Of a stretch of DNA of 64,000 bases, positions 1 through 7,300 are shown in pieces; the stretch's first letter is position 1, and every line of letters begins with the position of its first letter. The notes beneath the pieces are model-generated. The model saw only the letters and a list, made by a program, of their open reading frames with translations, did not search any database and had not been told where the DNA came from. The DNA lies in contig NZ_JAOVZV010000002.1 of the NCBI RefSeq assembly GCF_026460945.1, positions 62,001-126,000 of the forward strand, read 5' to 3'. The DNA comes from Chryseobacterium luquanense. Lineage in GTDB: Bacteria; Bacteroidota; Bacteroidia; Flavobacteriales; Weeksellaceae. A program made the translations under genes and the position numbers.

Positions 1-311
1 TCTGCAACAGGAATACCTTCTGTAATACAAACGATTACTTTAATACCTGCTTCAGCAGCTTCCATGATAGCATCTGCAGCAAATGCAGGTGGTACGAAAA
101 TGATACTTACATTTGCTCCAGCTTTTGCAACAGCATCAGCCACAGTGTTGAAAACAGGCTTACCTAAGTGCTCGCTTCCTCCTTTTCCTGGAGTAACACC
201 ACCTACTACGTTTGTTCCGTATTCAATCATCTGACCTGCGTGGAAAGTACCTTCGTTACCAGTAAATCCTTGTACAATTACTTTAGAATCTTTGTTTACT
301 AAAATTGACAT
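1..311 (-). CDS. sucD: Succinyl-CoA ligase alpha subunit, N-terminal part (cut by window edge)
   Basis: The reverse strand from an ATG at 311 reads [20 protein letters not shown] and continues through [14 protein letters not shown] and [10 protein letters not shown] to the left edge. This is the CoA-binding Rossmann half of the alpha subunit of succinate-CoA ligase, the TCA enzyme that interconverts succinyl-CoA and succinate with nucleotide phosphorylation. About 103 codons are visible; the phosphohistidine region lies outside the window. A TAAATTTG promoter box lies about 45 bases upstream, so it is probably transcribed separately from the upstream LpxD-like gene. Confidence 0.95.
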   Translation of the reverse strand, partial: MSILVNKDSKVIVQGFTGNEGTFHAGQMIEYGTNVVGGVTPGKGGSEHLGKPVFNTVADAVAKAGANVSIIFVPPAFAADAIMEAAEAGIKVIVCITEGIPVA

Positions 312-354
312 TTTATTGTTTTTTAAATTTATTTTCTTAATTTATTAATGCTCA

Positions 355-362
355 CAAATTTA
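355..362 (-). promoter_or_regulatory. sucD: Bacteroidota -7 box upstream of sucD
   Basis: The minus strand reads TAAATTTG here, a perfect match to the TAnnTTTG -7 consensus of Bacteroidota sigma-ABfr. The -33 position, 19 bases further upstream, is TTT rather than TTG. It would give a leader of about 35-40 bases. Sequence match only. Confidence 0.5.
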
Positions 363-402
363 CTTATTTTTCTTTAATTTTAAATAAATTAGAGGCATTT
401 GT

Positions 403-1305
403 TTACTCAAGATTTCTCAATTTCACCTCTTTTTTAAGGTAAGTTTTGTAATCTTCGGCAAACATTCCGATGTAGGTTCCTTTTTTCAGATCTCTATTGA
501 CTCCGGTTTTACCTAAAATAACTGAGCCACTTTCAATATGATTTCCTGAAGCAATACCAACCTGGCCCCATAAAGTCACCTCATCGCCTATAATACAGCA
601 TCCTGCAACGCCAACTTGAGAAGCAATAAGACATTTTTTACCGATTACAGTATCGTGACCAATTTGAATCTGATTATCTAAAACTGAACCTTCACCAATA
701 ATTGTAGAATCTGTAACGCCTCTGTCGATTGTACAACCGTTCCCGATTTCTACGTTGTTTTCGATGATGACATTTCCCACAGAAATCAGGCGGTCAAAAT
801 TTCCATCTAATTTTCTGTAATAAAAAGCGTCTCCTCCTAAAACAGTGTTGGATTGAATAATCACATTATCACCAATTACCGTACGATCTCCAATAACAAC
901 ATTTGGAAAAATAATTGTGTTTTTCCCGATTGTGATGTTGTTTCCCAAAACTGCAGAAGGATGTATTTTTGTACCTTCCCCTATTTCCACATCATGAAGT
1001 GTCTCTGTGAAATTATAGATTTTGGTAAAATGGGTATTGATTTTATTGAAATCTCTGAAAGGATCGTCAGAAACCAAAAGTGCTTTTCCTTCCGGACATT
1101 CCACTTCCTTATCAATCAGGATAATTGTCGCAGCAGAATTTAAAGCTTTATCATAATATTTTGGATGATTAACGAAAACTATTTCACCCGATTTTACTCT
1201 GTGAATTTCGTTGGTACCCAAAACCTGAAAATCTTCGGAACCAATAAATTTTGCCCCGATGAGGTCTGCAATAGTTTTTAGTTTTTGTGGCTGATGAAAC
1301 GTCAT
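403..1305 (-). CDS. LpxD-family acyltransferase, second short copy
   Basis: The protein has 300 residues. An N-terminal LpxD-like uridine-binding domain (about 1-100) is followed by a left-handed beta helix of hexapeptide repeats (about 105-275). The putative catalytic histidine is H217 in [12 protein letters not shown], aligned with the LpxD site IQIGHN. LpxD adds the second 3-hydroxyacyl chain to UDP-3-O-acyl-glucosamine in lipid A synthesis. A full-length 346-residue LpxD lies 4 kb away in the lpx operon, so this copy may be redundant, act with another acyl chain or modify another sugar nucleotide. It starts at an ATG 278 bases downstream of efp. Fold assignment is confident; substrate is not. 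Confidence 0.75.
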   Translation of the reverse strand: MTFHQPQKLKTIADLIGAKFIGSEDFQVLGTNEIHRVKSGEIVFVNHPKYYDKALNSAATIILIDKEVECPEGKALLVSDDPFRDFNKINTHFTKIYNFTETLHDVEIGEGTKIHPSAVLGNNITIGKNTIIFPNVVIGDRTVIGDNVIIQSNTVLGGDAFYYRKLDGNFDRLISVGNVIIENNVEIGNGCTIDRGVTDSTIIGEGSVLDNQIQIGHDTVIGKKCLIASQVGVAGCCIIGDEVTLWGQVGIASGNHIESGSVILGKTGVNRDLKKGTYIGMFAEDYKTYLKKEVKLRNLE

Positions 1306-1324
1306 ACTTTTTAAATGATGTTTT

Positions 1325-1432
1325 GTTTTAAATCAACCTTGTCAAGATTTTAAACCCTGATAAGGTTCTTGTAATAGTTTTTTAATTTTAAATCAGCTTT
1401 GTCAAAGTTTGAAATGATGACAAGTTTTGTTT
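1325..1432. repeat. Tandem pair of imperfect palindromes (CTTGTCA type)
   Basis: Two related units 60 bases apart each contain TTTTAAATCA followed by a CTTGTCA or TTTGTCA arm. In the first, 1335-1344 (AACCTTGTCA) pairs with 1358-1367 (TGATAAGGTT) with one mismatch. The second is a more degenerate copy at 1394-1427. Short palindromes with TTGTCA/TGACAA arms are, from memory, common intergenic repeats in Chryseobacterium and Flavobacterium. They lie between efp and the LpxD-like gene. Confidence 0.55.
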
Positions 1433-1443
1433 TTTTGCATAGA

Positions 1444-1525
1444 TTGCAGCCCGGCTTGAACGGAGCTCTTTTTGCGAAACGAAGTGTAGCAAAAAAGCGG
1501 GAGTGGAAGACGGAAAAAGCTGCCA
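1444..1525. repeat. Structured intergenic element, REP-like
   Basis: About 80 bases that are GC-rich relative to their surroundings. An outer arm GCAGC (1446-1450) pairs with GCTGC (1519-1523). An inner arm CTTTTTGC (1467-1474) pairs with GCAAAAAAG (1489-1497) around a loop. There is no ORF. The sequence resembles a recurring intergenic element I recall from Flavobacteriaceae genomes; that recognition is from memory only. Confidence 0.5.
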
Positions 1526-1536
1526 TAAAAAAATGA

Positions 1537-1563
1537 AAGCTGAAAGTGATTATCTTCCAGCTT
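1537..1563 (-). terminator. Intrinsic terminator downstream of efp
   Basis: AAGCTGAAAG (1537-1546) and CTTCCAGCTT (1554-1563) form a 10-base-pair stem with one mismatch and a 7-base loop. On the minus strand it is followed shortly by a run of seven T. It starts about 20 bases after the efp stop codon and should end the lpx-efp transcript. Confidence 0.7.
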
Positions 1564-1583
1564 CCTAATATTGTTTAGTATTA

Positions 1584-2150
1584 CTACTCTTTTACTCTTT
1601 CTAAGTAAGAACCATCTTCTGTGCTTACTTTGATTTTGTCTCCAGCTTCGATGAACAAAGGCACCATTACTCTTGCTCCGGTTTCAACGATAGCGTTTTT
1701 CAGAGCATTAGTTGCTGTATTTCCCTTTACACCCGGATCTGCTTCGATAACCTCCAAGTAAACAGACTGCGGCAATTCTGCAGAAAGTGGAGTTTCGTCT
1801 GCTTCTTTCAAGATGATTGTAACTTCTTCACCTGCTTTCATCAAGTTTGAGTTTTCAATCATTTCTTTGTTTAAATATAACTGAGAAAAATCTTCGTTGT
1901 TCATGAAGTGAAAACCATTCTCATCATCATAAAGATACTGGAATTTTCTTGTGATTACTTTTACTTCGTCGATTTTGTGCCCTGCAGAAAAAGTGTTATC
2001 AAGTACTTTTCCGTTGGTTACTGATTTCATTTTTGTTCTTACGAAAGCAGGACCTTTACCTGGTTTTACGTGAAGAAACTCAATAATTTTGAAAATATCA
2101 TTGCTGAATTCGATGCAAAGACCTTTTCTGATATCGTTACTTGTTGCCAT
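1584..2150 (-). CDS. efp: Elongation factor P
   Basis: The protein has 188 residues, the normal EF-P length. The N-terminal KOW-like domain carries the tip loop HVKPGKGPAFVR with K32 at the position modified in many bacteria. The central and C-terminal OB domains follow, ending in the DKIKVSTEDGSYLERV signature. EF-P binds stalled ribosomes between the P and E sites and relieves pausing at polyproline stretches. It is the last gene of a run lpxD-lpxC/fabZ-lpxA-small exported protein-efp with short gaps and a terminator behind it. No EF-P modification gene is visible in the window. Confidence 0.97.
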   Translation of the reverse strand: MATSNDIRKGLCIEFSNDIFKIIEFLHVKPGKGPAFVRTKMKSVTNGKVLDNTFSAGHKIDEVKVITRKFQYLYDDENGFHFMNNEDFSQLYLNKEMIENSNLMKAGEEVTIILKEADETPLSAELPQSVYLEVIEADPGVKGNTATNALKNAIVETGARVMVPLFIEAGDKIKVSTEDGSYLERVKE

Positions 2151-2173
2151 TAATTTTTTATATTATTTTTTCT

Positions 2174-2521
2174 TTATTTTGATTTGTAGACCTGAAGACT
2201 TAAAACTTTTCTTCCAAGCATATCCATTGCGTCAACTCTTGGTCTGTAAAACGTTCCTGCATCTGTAGGAGTTACAGCACGATTGTTAATTACGGTATTG
2301 AAATTGATGGTATTAATTAAAAGTTGGTCTAAATTTTTGTTCACTTCTGATGAACTTTTTAAGTCTGAATTTAAATTTGAAAAAGATTTTTTAGAATAAT
2401 CCAAAATTGAATTTACATTTTTAACTGCCAAAGAATCTTTAAGATTCACTGAAGCATCTTTTTTCTTCTGAGCAAAAATAAAAGAAGAAAATACTGTAAA
2501 AATCAATACTAAATTTTTCAT
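2174..2521 (-). CDS. Small exported protein of unknown function in the lpx operon
   Basis: The protein has 115 residues. An N-terminal signal peptide (MKNLVLIFTVFSSFIFAQ, likely cleaved after about residue 18) precedes a lysine-rich start and a polar, probably helical, Ser/Asn/Lys-rich segment to about residue 85. The tail ends in DAMDMLGRKVLSLQVYKSK. I recognise no domain. It sits 16 bases after lpxA and 23 bases before efp in the same direction, so it is very probably co-transcribed with lipid A genes. A periplasmic or envelope role is inference from position and signal peptide only. Confidence 0.75.
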   Translation of the reverse strand: MKNLVLIFTVFSSFIFAQKKKDASVNLKDSLAVKNVNSILDYSKKSFSNLNSDLKSSSEVNKNLDQLLINTINFNTVINNRAVTPTDAGTFYRPRVDAMDMLGRKVLSLQVYKSK

Positions 2522-2537
2522 TTTAATTAAATTTAAA

Positions 2538-3326
2538 TTATTCTTTACCCGTTCCGTATCCTTTTACAATACCTCTTGGTGAGTTTTGAATAAACTGAAG
2601 AATTTCATCTCTTTCAGCAGTTGGAAGCATTTCTTTTTCGATGTGTGACACAGCCTGAGAAACATTCATCTTCATTTGAAAAATCGCTCTGTAAATTTTC
2701 TGAATTTCGAAGATTTTTTCATTGGTGAAACCTCTTCTTCTTAAACCTACAGAATTAATTCCCGCATAAGACATCGGCTCTCTTGCTACTTTTACGTAAG
2801 GCGGAATGTCTTTTCTCACCAAAGTACCCCCGGAAATCATCACATGTTTCCCGATTTTACCAAACTGATGAACAGCAGATAAGCCTCCCATTACCGTATA
2901 ATCACCAATTTCTACGTGACCGGCAATTCCGCAACCGTTTACAATGATAACGTGATCACCTATTAAACAGTCGTGCGCAATATGAGAAGTTGCCATAATC
3001 AGACAGTTGGTTCCGATTTTTGTATAACCTAAAGCTTTTGTACCTCTGTTTACCGTTACACATTCTCTGATTGTAGTCTCGTCACCGATGATGGTTTGTG
3101 TATCTTCACCATCAAACTTAAGATCCTGAGGAATCGCAGAAATTACAGTTCCGGGGAAAATTCTACAGTTTTTACCGATTCTTGCGCCATCCATAATGGT
3201 TACGTTAGAACCAATCCATGTTCCCTCTCCTATTTCCACATCACCTGCAATGGTAGTAAACGGTTCTACTACAACATTTTTGCTGATTTTTGCACGCTTG
3301 TCAACGGCCGCTAATTGATGAATCAT
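2538..3326 (-). CDS. lpxA: Acyl-ACP--UDP-GlcNAc O-acyltransferase
   Basis: The protein has 262 residues, the usual LpxA length. A left-handed beta helix of hexapeptide repeats fills about residues 1-190, followed by a helical C-terminal domain. The catalytic histidine is H118 in SHIAHDC, matching E. coli H125. LpxA performs the first committed step of lipid A synthesis, moving a 3-hydroxyacyl chain from ACP to the 3-OH of UDP-GlcNAc in the cytoplasm. The ATG follows the lpxC/fabZ stop directly (TAAATG), so the two are translationally linked. Confidence 0.97.
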   Translation of the reverse strand: MIHQLAAVDKRAKISKNVVVEPFTTIAGDVEIGEGTWIGSNVTIMDGARIGKNCRIFPGTVISAIPQDLKFDGEDTQTIIGDETTIRECVTVNRGTKALGYTKIGTNCLIMATSHIAHDCLIGDHVIIVNGCGIAGHVEIGDYTVMGGLSAVHQFGKIGKHVMISGGTLVRKDIPPYVKVAREPMSYAGINSVGLRRRGFTNEKIFEIQKIYRAIFQMKMNVSQAVSHIEKEMLPTAERDEILQFIQNSPRGIVKGYGTGKE

Positions 3327-4724
3327 TTAATCAATTTTATTTTTTGCAACTTGAGCCATTAGTTCAGCTTCTACAGCGATTGTATCTCCTACATATCCGT
3401 AACCTTGCATATGAACAATACCTCTTCTAATAGGTGTTATCAATTCAATTTTAAAAACCAAAGTATCACCTGGAATTACTTTTCTTTTGAATTTCACCTT
3501 ATCAATTTTAATAAAATAAGTTGAATAATTTTCAGGATCCGGTACGCTCGCTAAGACCAAAATTCCACCAGTTTGTGCTAAAGCTTCAACCTGTAAAACT
3601 CCAGGCATAACCGGTTCTTTGGGAAAATGCCCTACAAAATATGGTTCGTTGAATGTTACATTTTTCAATCCTACAACGTGCTTATCAGAAAGCTCAAGTA
3701 CTTTATCAATTAACAGAAAAGGATAACGGTGAGGCATTAATCGCATAATACCATTGATGTCGAAAACCGGCTCTTTTGTTAAGTCGATATCTGGAACGTT
3801 TTTTTTCTTTTGTAATTTCCACTGACGGTTCAGTTTCTTTGCAAACTGAGTGTTTACAAAATGTCCTGGCTTATTGGCAATAATTTTCCCTTTAATTTTA
3901 ACCCCACATAAAGCTAAATCACCGATTACATCAAGCAATTTGTGTCTTGCAGCTTCATTGGGATAATTTAAAGTTAAATTATCTAAAATTCCGTTTGGTC
4001 TGATGGATACATGATCTTTACCAAAAGCAGTTTTTAGTTTCTCTGTTGTTTCCGGCGTTAAATCTTTATCAACATAAACAATTGCATTTGAAATATCTCC
4101 TCCTTTAATCAAACCATGGTCAAGAAGCATTTCTAATTCATGCAAAAAGCTGAATGTTCTTGCAGAAGAAATTTCTTCTTTAAACTCTGAAATATTTTTT
4201 AACGTAGCATTTTGAGTTCCTAAAACTTTAGTTCCAAAATCTACCATTGTTGTTACTTCATAAGTATCTGAAGGAATGATTGTAATTTCTGAACCAGTTG
4301 CAGGATCACTGTAGCTCAAAACTTCTTTTATAACAAGATATTCTCTTACGACAGCTTGTTCTATAACACCAACACTTTCAATAGCTTCAACAAAAAACTT
4401 AGAAGAACCATCTAAAATCGGAGGTTCTGAAGCATCCATTTCCAAAATAGCGTTATCAACATCGCAACCTACTAAAGCAGCTAAAAGATGCTCACAAGTA
4501 TTGATTTTTACGCCTAATTTCTCCAAAGTAGTTCCTCTTTCTGTAGCAACTACATAGTTTACGTCTGCTTCTACATGAGGACGTCCCTCAAGATCTGTTC
4601 TCACGAAAACAAAACCTGTATTTTCTTTTGCAGGTTTAATGGTCAATTTTACTTCTTTACCAGTATGAAGACCTATCCCAGAAAGAGTAACCTCTTCCTG
4701 AAGGGTTTTTTGCATATCACTCAT
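3327..4724 (-). CDS. lpxC/fabZ: Bifunctional UDP-3-O-acyl-GlcNAc deacetylase / 3-hydroxyacyl-ACP dehydratase
   Basis: This is a fusion of LpxC (first about 310 residues) and FabZ (last about 150), the known Bacteroidota arrangement. The LpxC part has the zinc-site motifs NTCEHLLAAL and HKLLDVIGDL. The FabZ part has PHRYPFLLID, the catalytic histidine in GHFP and the glutamate in MPGVLQVEALAQ. LpxC commits UDP-3-O-acyl-GlcNAc to lipid A; FabZ dehydrates 3-hydroxyacyl-ACP, which competes for the same acyl chains. I chose the ATG at 4724 (MSDMQKTLQEE) rather than one at 4751: it overlaps the lpxD stop by only 8 bases (ATGAGTGA), and the nine extra residues are not conserved-looking. Confidence 0.96.
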   Translation of the reverse strand: MSDMQKTLQEEVTLSGIGLHTGKEVKLTIKPAKENTGFVFVRTDLEGRPHVEADVNYVVATERGTTLEKLGVKINTCEHLLAALVGCDVDNAILEMDASEPPILDGSSKFFVEAIESVGVIEQAVVREYLVIKEVLSYSDPATGSEITIIPSDTYEVTTMVDFGTKVLGTQNATLKNISEFKEEISSARTFSFLHELEMLLDHGLIKGGDISNAIVYVDKDLTPETTEKLKTAFGKDHVSIRPNGILDNLTLNYPNEAARHKLLDVIGDLALCGVKIKGKIIANKPGHFVNTQFAKKLNRQWKLQKKKNVPDIDLTKEPVFDINGIMRLMPHRYPFLLIDKVLELSDKHVVGLKNVTFNEPYFVGHFPKEPVMPGVLQVEALAQTGGILVLASVPDPENYSTYFIKIDKVKFKRKVIPGDTLVFKIELITPIRRGIVHMQGYGYVGDTIAVEAELMAQVAKNKID

Positions 4725-5748
4725 TAGTTTGATCTTTTGAGTTATTCTCAAGATTATTTATTTTTTTCGCAAGCTCAGGAAGATTCCTGAAATGCACGTA
4801 GCTTCTAAGATAGTCATTGTAGCTAATTGCGGGTGAACCGTAAACAGTTTCTTTATCATAAACGCTGGAATTTACTCCACTTTGCGCCTGAATTTTCACC
4901 TGATTTCCAATTTTTATATGACCTACGATTCCGACCTGACCTCCAATTTGATTCCAGTCCCCAACAATTGTAGAACCAGCAATCCCTGTTTGTGAAGCGA
5001 TTACATTATTCTGCCCAATTTTTACATTGTGTGCAATTTGGATTAAATTATCGATTTTAGTACCTTTTCCGATTGTTGTAGAACCTATTGTTGCCCTGTC
5101 AATACTACAGTTTGAACCTATTTCCACGTTATCTTCAATAATAACGTTTCCTAACTGAGGAATTTTTTGGAAACCTTCCGGAGTCGGCTGAAAACCAAAT
5201 CCGTCACCTCCAATTACGGTATTCGAATGAATCACACAATTATCACCAATAATACAGTAATCATAGATTCTTGCACCGCTATCGATTTTGCAATTTTTAC
5301 CGATTTTTACACCTTTACCAATATAAACCTGCGGATAAATCTGTGTACCCTCACCAATTTTCGCTTTTTCAGAAACATAAGTAAATGCTCCGATATACAC
5401 TTTTTCTCCAATTACAGCAGTTTCGTGGATTGAAGAACCATCTTCAACACCTTCTTTTCTACCTTGCATTTCCTGATACAGATTCATTAAAACCTGAAAA
5501 GAAAGATAAGCATCTTTTACAGCAATAATTGTAGGATTGTATTGATCTTTATTGATAAGTGTCTCGGTAACAATAAGTACCGAACATTGCGAAGTCTCTA
5601 AATGATGCGCAAAACGATCTTGCGCAACAAAAGAAAGATGGCCGGATTCTCCGCTCTCGATCGGTGAAACTCCGGTAATAAGTGCGTTTTTGTCACCTAT
5701 AATTTTTCCGTCAATAAAACTTGCAATTTGCGAAGCTGTAAATTCCAT
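4717..5748 (-). CDS. lpxD: UDP-3-O-acylglucosamine N-acyltransferase
   Basis: The protein has 343 residues from the ATG at 5748. An N-terminal uridine-binding domain (about 1-95) precedes hexapeptide repeats (about 100-310) and a short C-terminal helix that in LpxD binds ACP. The catalytic histidine lies in LIQIAHNVKIG (about residue 240). It adds the N-linked 3-hydroxyacyl chain during lipid A synthesis. An in-frame TTG at 5757 would add MQN, but it lies inside a perfect -7 promoter box, so the ATG MEFTASQIA is the better start. First gene of the lpxD-lpxC/fabZ-lpxA-efp operon. Confidence 0.95.
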   Translation of the reverse strand: MEFTASQIASFIDGKIIGDKNALITGVSPIESGESGHLSFVAQDRFAHHLETSQCSVLIVTETLINKDQYNPTIIAVKDAYLSFQVLMNLYQEMQGRKEGVEDGSSIHETAVIGEKVYIGAFTYVSEKAKIGEGTQIYPQVYIGKGVKIGKNCKIDSGARIYDYCIIGDNCVIHSNTVIGGDGFGFQPTPEGFQKIPQLGNVIIEDNVEIGSNCSIDRATIGSTTIGKGTKIDNLIQIAHNVKIGQNNVIASQTGIAGSTIVGDWNQIGGQVGIVGHIKIGNQVKIQAQSGVNSSVYDKETVYGSPAISYNDYLRSYVHFRNLPELAKKINNLENNSKDQTNE

Positions 5749-5754
5749 ATTCTG

Positions 5755-5782
5755 CAAAGATAAGAAATTCTCTTATTCGCAA
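5755..5782 (-). promoter_or_regulatory. lpxD: Promoter of the lpx operon, abutting the start codon
   Basis: Minus strand TTG (5782-5780), a 17-base spacer and TATCTTTG (5762-5755) match the Bacteroidota TTG-N17-23-TAnnTTTG consensus well. The box ends only six bases before the lpxD ATG at 5748, so the transcript would start at or next to the start codon. Confidence 0.65.
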
Positions 5783-5836
5783 ACATTTTTTAGTTTATGG
5801 AATATCGATTTTAATATTATTTAAGAAAATTCACCG

Positions 5837-7042
5837 TTACAGTCTCGGAAAAGCAAGGATGTATCTTCGAGTTTTATGAACAATTAAACCCGATAAAAGC
5901 TGATCTTCGGACTCGTCTAATTTTAAGACTTCACCACTTTTTTGAAGAAGATAAATCGGCTGTTTTTCAGTATCATAAGGAAGTAAACTTCTGTTTATCT
6001 GATGTACAAGTTCATTCCCGTTGTCAATTCCAAAAAAATCATTGGTGTTTTTTATCTTTTCTTCAATAAATTTCTCGTCAAAAGGGTGTGACGAAATAAT
6101 TGTCTTCGGAAGATTTCGCTGAATTACACATTTACACCAATAAGAAAGAATAAAATCGTCTGATTTCTGCCAAATTTTCATTGCCTGAATCACATCGTTA
6201 TCATCCAACTGTGTAAAACGCTCTACATCTTCATCAGTTGCTACACTTTTTCCTCGGTTTAAAAAATATTTTAAATTTTCGGTTGCAGGCAAATCAACAC
6301 CTTTTGAAACTAAATATTTTGCTCTTTCCAAGATTTTCACCAAAATAAATTCCGCCAAAGCTGAAGTTTTATGGTAATAAACCTGCCAATACATAAACAT
6401 TCTGGCCGTCAGGAAATTTTCAATCGAATAAACTCCTTTCGCATCAATCACCAATTCCTCTTTGCAAACGTTCATCATCGAAATAATCCTTTGTGTATTG
6501 ATATTTCCTTCCGAAACTCCTGTGAAAAAGCTGTCTCTGTTTAAATAATCCAATCGATCAACATCCAATTGTGAACTGATTAACTGATTGAAAAACTTTC
6601 TGTGATATTTTCCCTGAAACATTTCAATTGCAGTTGATAATTGCCCGTCAAATTCATCATTCAATCTATTCATTAATAATAAAGATAGATTTTCGTGATG
6701 CCAATCATCCATCAACATACTTTCCAAAGCATGAGAAAACGGACCATGACCAATATCGTGCATCAAAATCGCCAACATTGCACCTTTTTCTTCTTCAAGT
6801 GAAATGTCAATACCTTTTTGCTTTAAAGTTTCCAAAGCAGTAAACATCAAATGCATCGCACCAATTGCATGATGAAATCTTGTGTGGGTTGCTCCAGGAA
6901 AAATTAAATTTAAAAGTCCGGTCTGCGATATTCTTCTTAGTCTTTGAAAATACGGATGTTCAATGACATCAAATAAGATTTCGTGAGGAATTTTTATGAA
7001 ACCGTGAACGGGATCGTTGATGATTTTAAGCTTATTCTGCAT
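5837..7042 (-). CDS. HD-domain phosphohydrolase (dGTPase/SAMHD1-like)
   Basis: The protein has 401 residues. The N-terminal half is a metal-dependent HD domain: histidines in THTRFHHAIGAMH (53-64), the HD pair H95-D96 in LMHDIGHGPFSHALE, and a distal aspartate in SQLDVDRLDYLNRDS. The opening KIINDPVHGFIKIP and RLRRISQTG are typical of the dNTPase-like YdhJ/SAMHD1 branch. The likely reaction is hydrolysis of (d)NTPs or another phosphoester; substrate cannot be read from sequence. It is monocistronic-looking, with its own -7 box and a gap before the lpx promoter. Confidence 0.85.
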   Translation of the reverse strand: MQNKLKIINDPVHGFIKIPHEILFDVIEHPYFQRLRRISQTGLLNLIFPGATHTRFHHAIGAMHLMFTALETLKQKGIDISLEEEKGAMLAILMHDIGHGPFSHALESMLMDDWHHENLSLLLMNRLNDEFDGQLSTAIEMFQGKYHRKFFNQLISSQLDVDRLDYLNRDSFFTGVSEGNINTQRIISMMNVCKEELVIDAKGVYSIENFLTARMFMYWQVYYHKTSALAEFILVKILERAKYLVSKGVDLPATENLKYFLNRGKSVATDEDVERFTQLDDNDVIQAMKIWQKSDDFILSYWCKCVIQRNLPKTIISSHPFDEKFIEEKIKNTNDFFGIDNGNELVHQINRSLLPYDTEKQPIYLLQKSGEVLKLDESEDQLLSGLIVHKTRRYILAFPRL

Positions 7043-7063
7043 AGAAATGTTCTGAGACTATTG

Positions 7064-7071
7064 CAAAATTA
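7064..7071 (-). promoter_or_regulatory. -7 box of the HD phosphohydrolase gene
   Basis: Minus strand TAATTTTG is a perfect TAnnTTTG match. The -33 trinucleotide 18 bases upstream is TTC. The box lies 21 bases before the ATG at 7042. Confidence 0.5.
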
Positions 7072-7300
7072 GGTTTTTAAAGTCAATTCGAAGAAAACTG
7101 ACAATTATTATTTAGAATATAAACATTAAAATTTGTTTACAAATTGCCTTATTTATCTTATCTTCATGCGATAATTCAGGATTGAATTTACATCTGAAAT
7201 CTTTAACTAAGATTTAACTTTTATGCCTTTTTATTTGGCAGTTTTTACCAAATTTTGGTTACAGTTTTGATAGTTTAATCCGCATAAAAAATAAACTTGT

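Noticed and set aside
853..1143. 96-codon plus-strand ORF within the LpxD-like gene
   Set aside because: It lies opposite a well-supported beta-helix coding sequence; its Ile/Asn/Cys-rich translation is the reverse complement of hexapeptide repeats.
7133..7165. Possible porX promoter (TTG-N23-TATCTTC)
   Set aside because: The -7 part departs from TAnnTTTG and the spacer is at the limit; no cleaner candidate could be found, so none is annotated.
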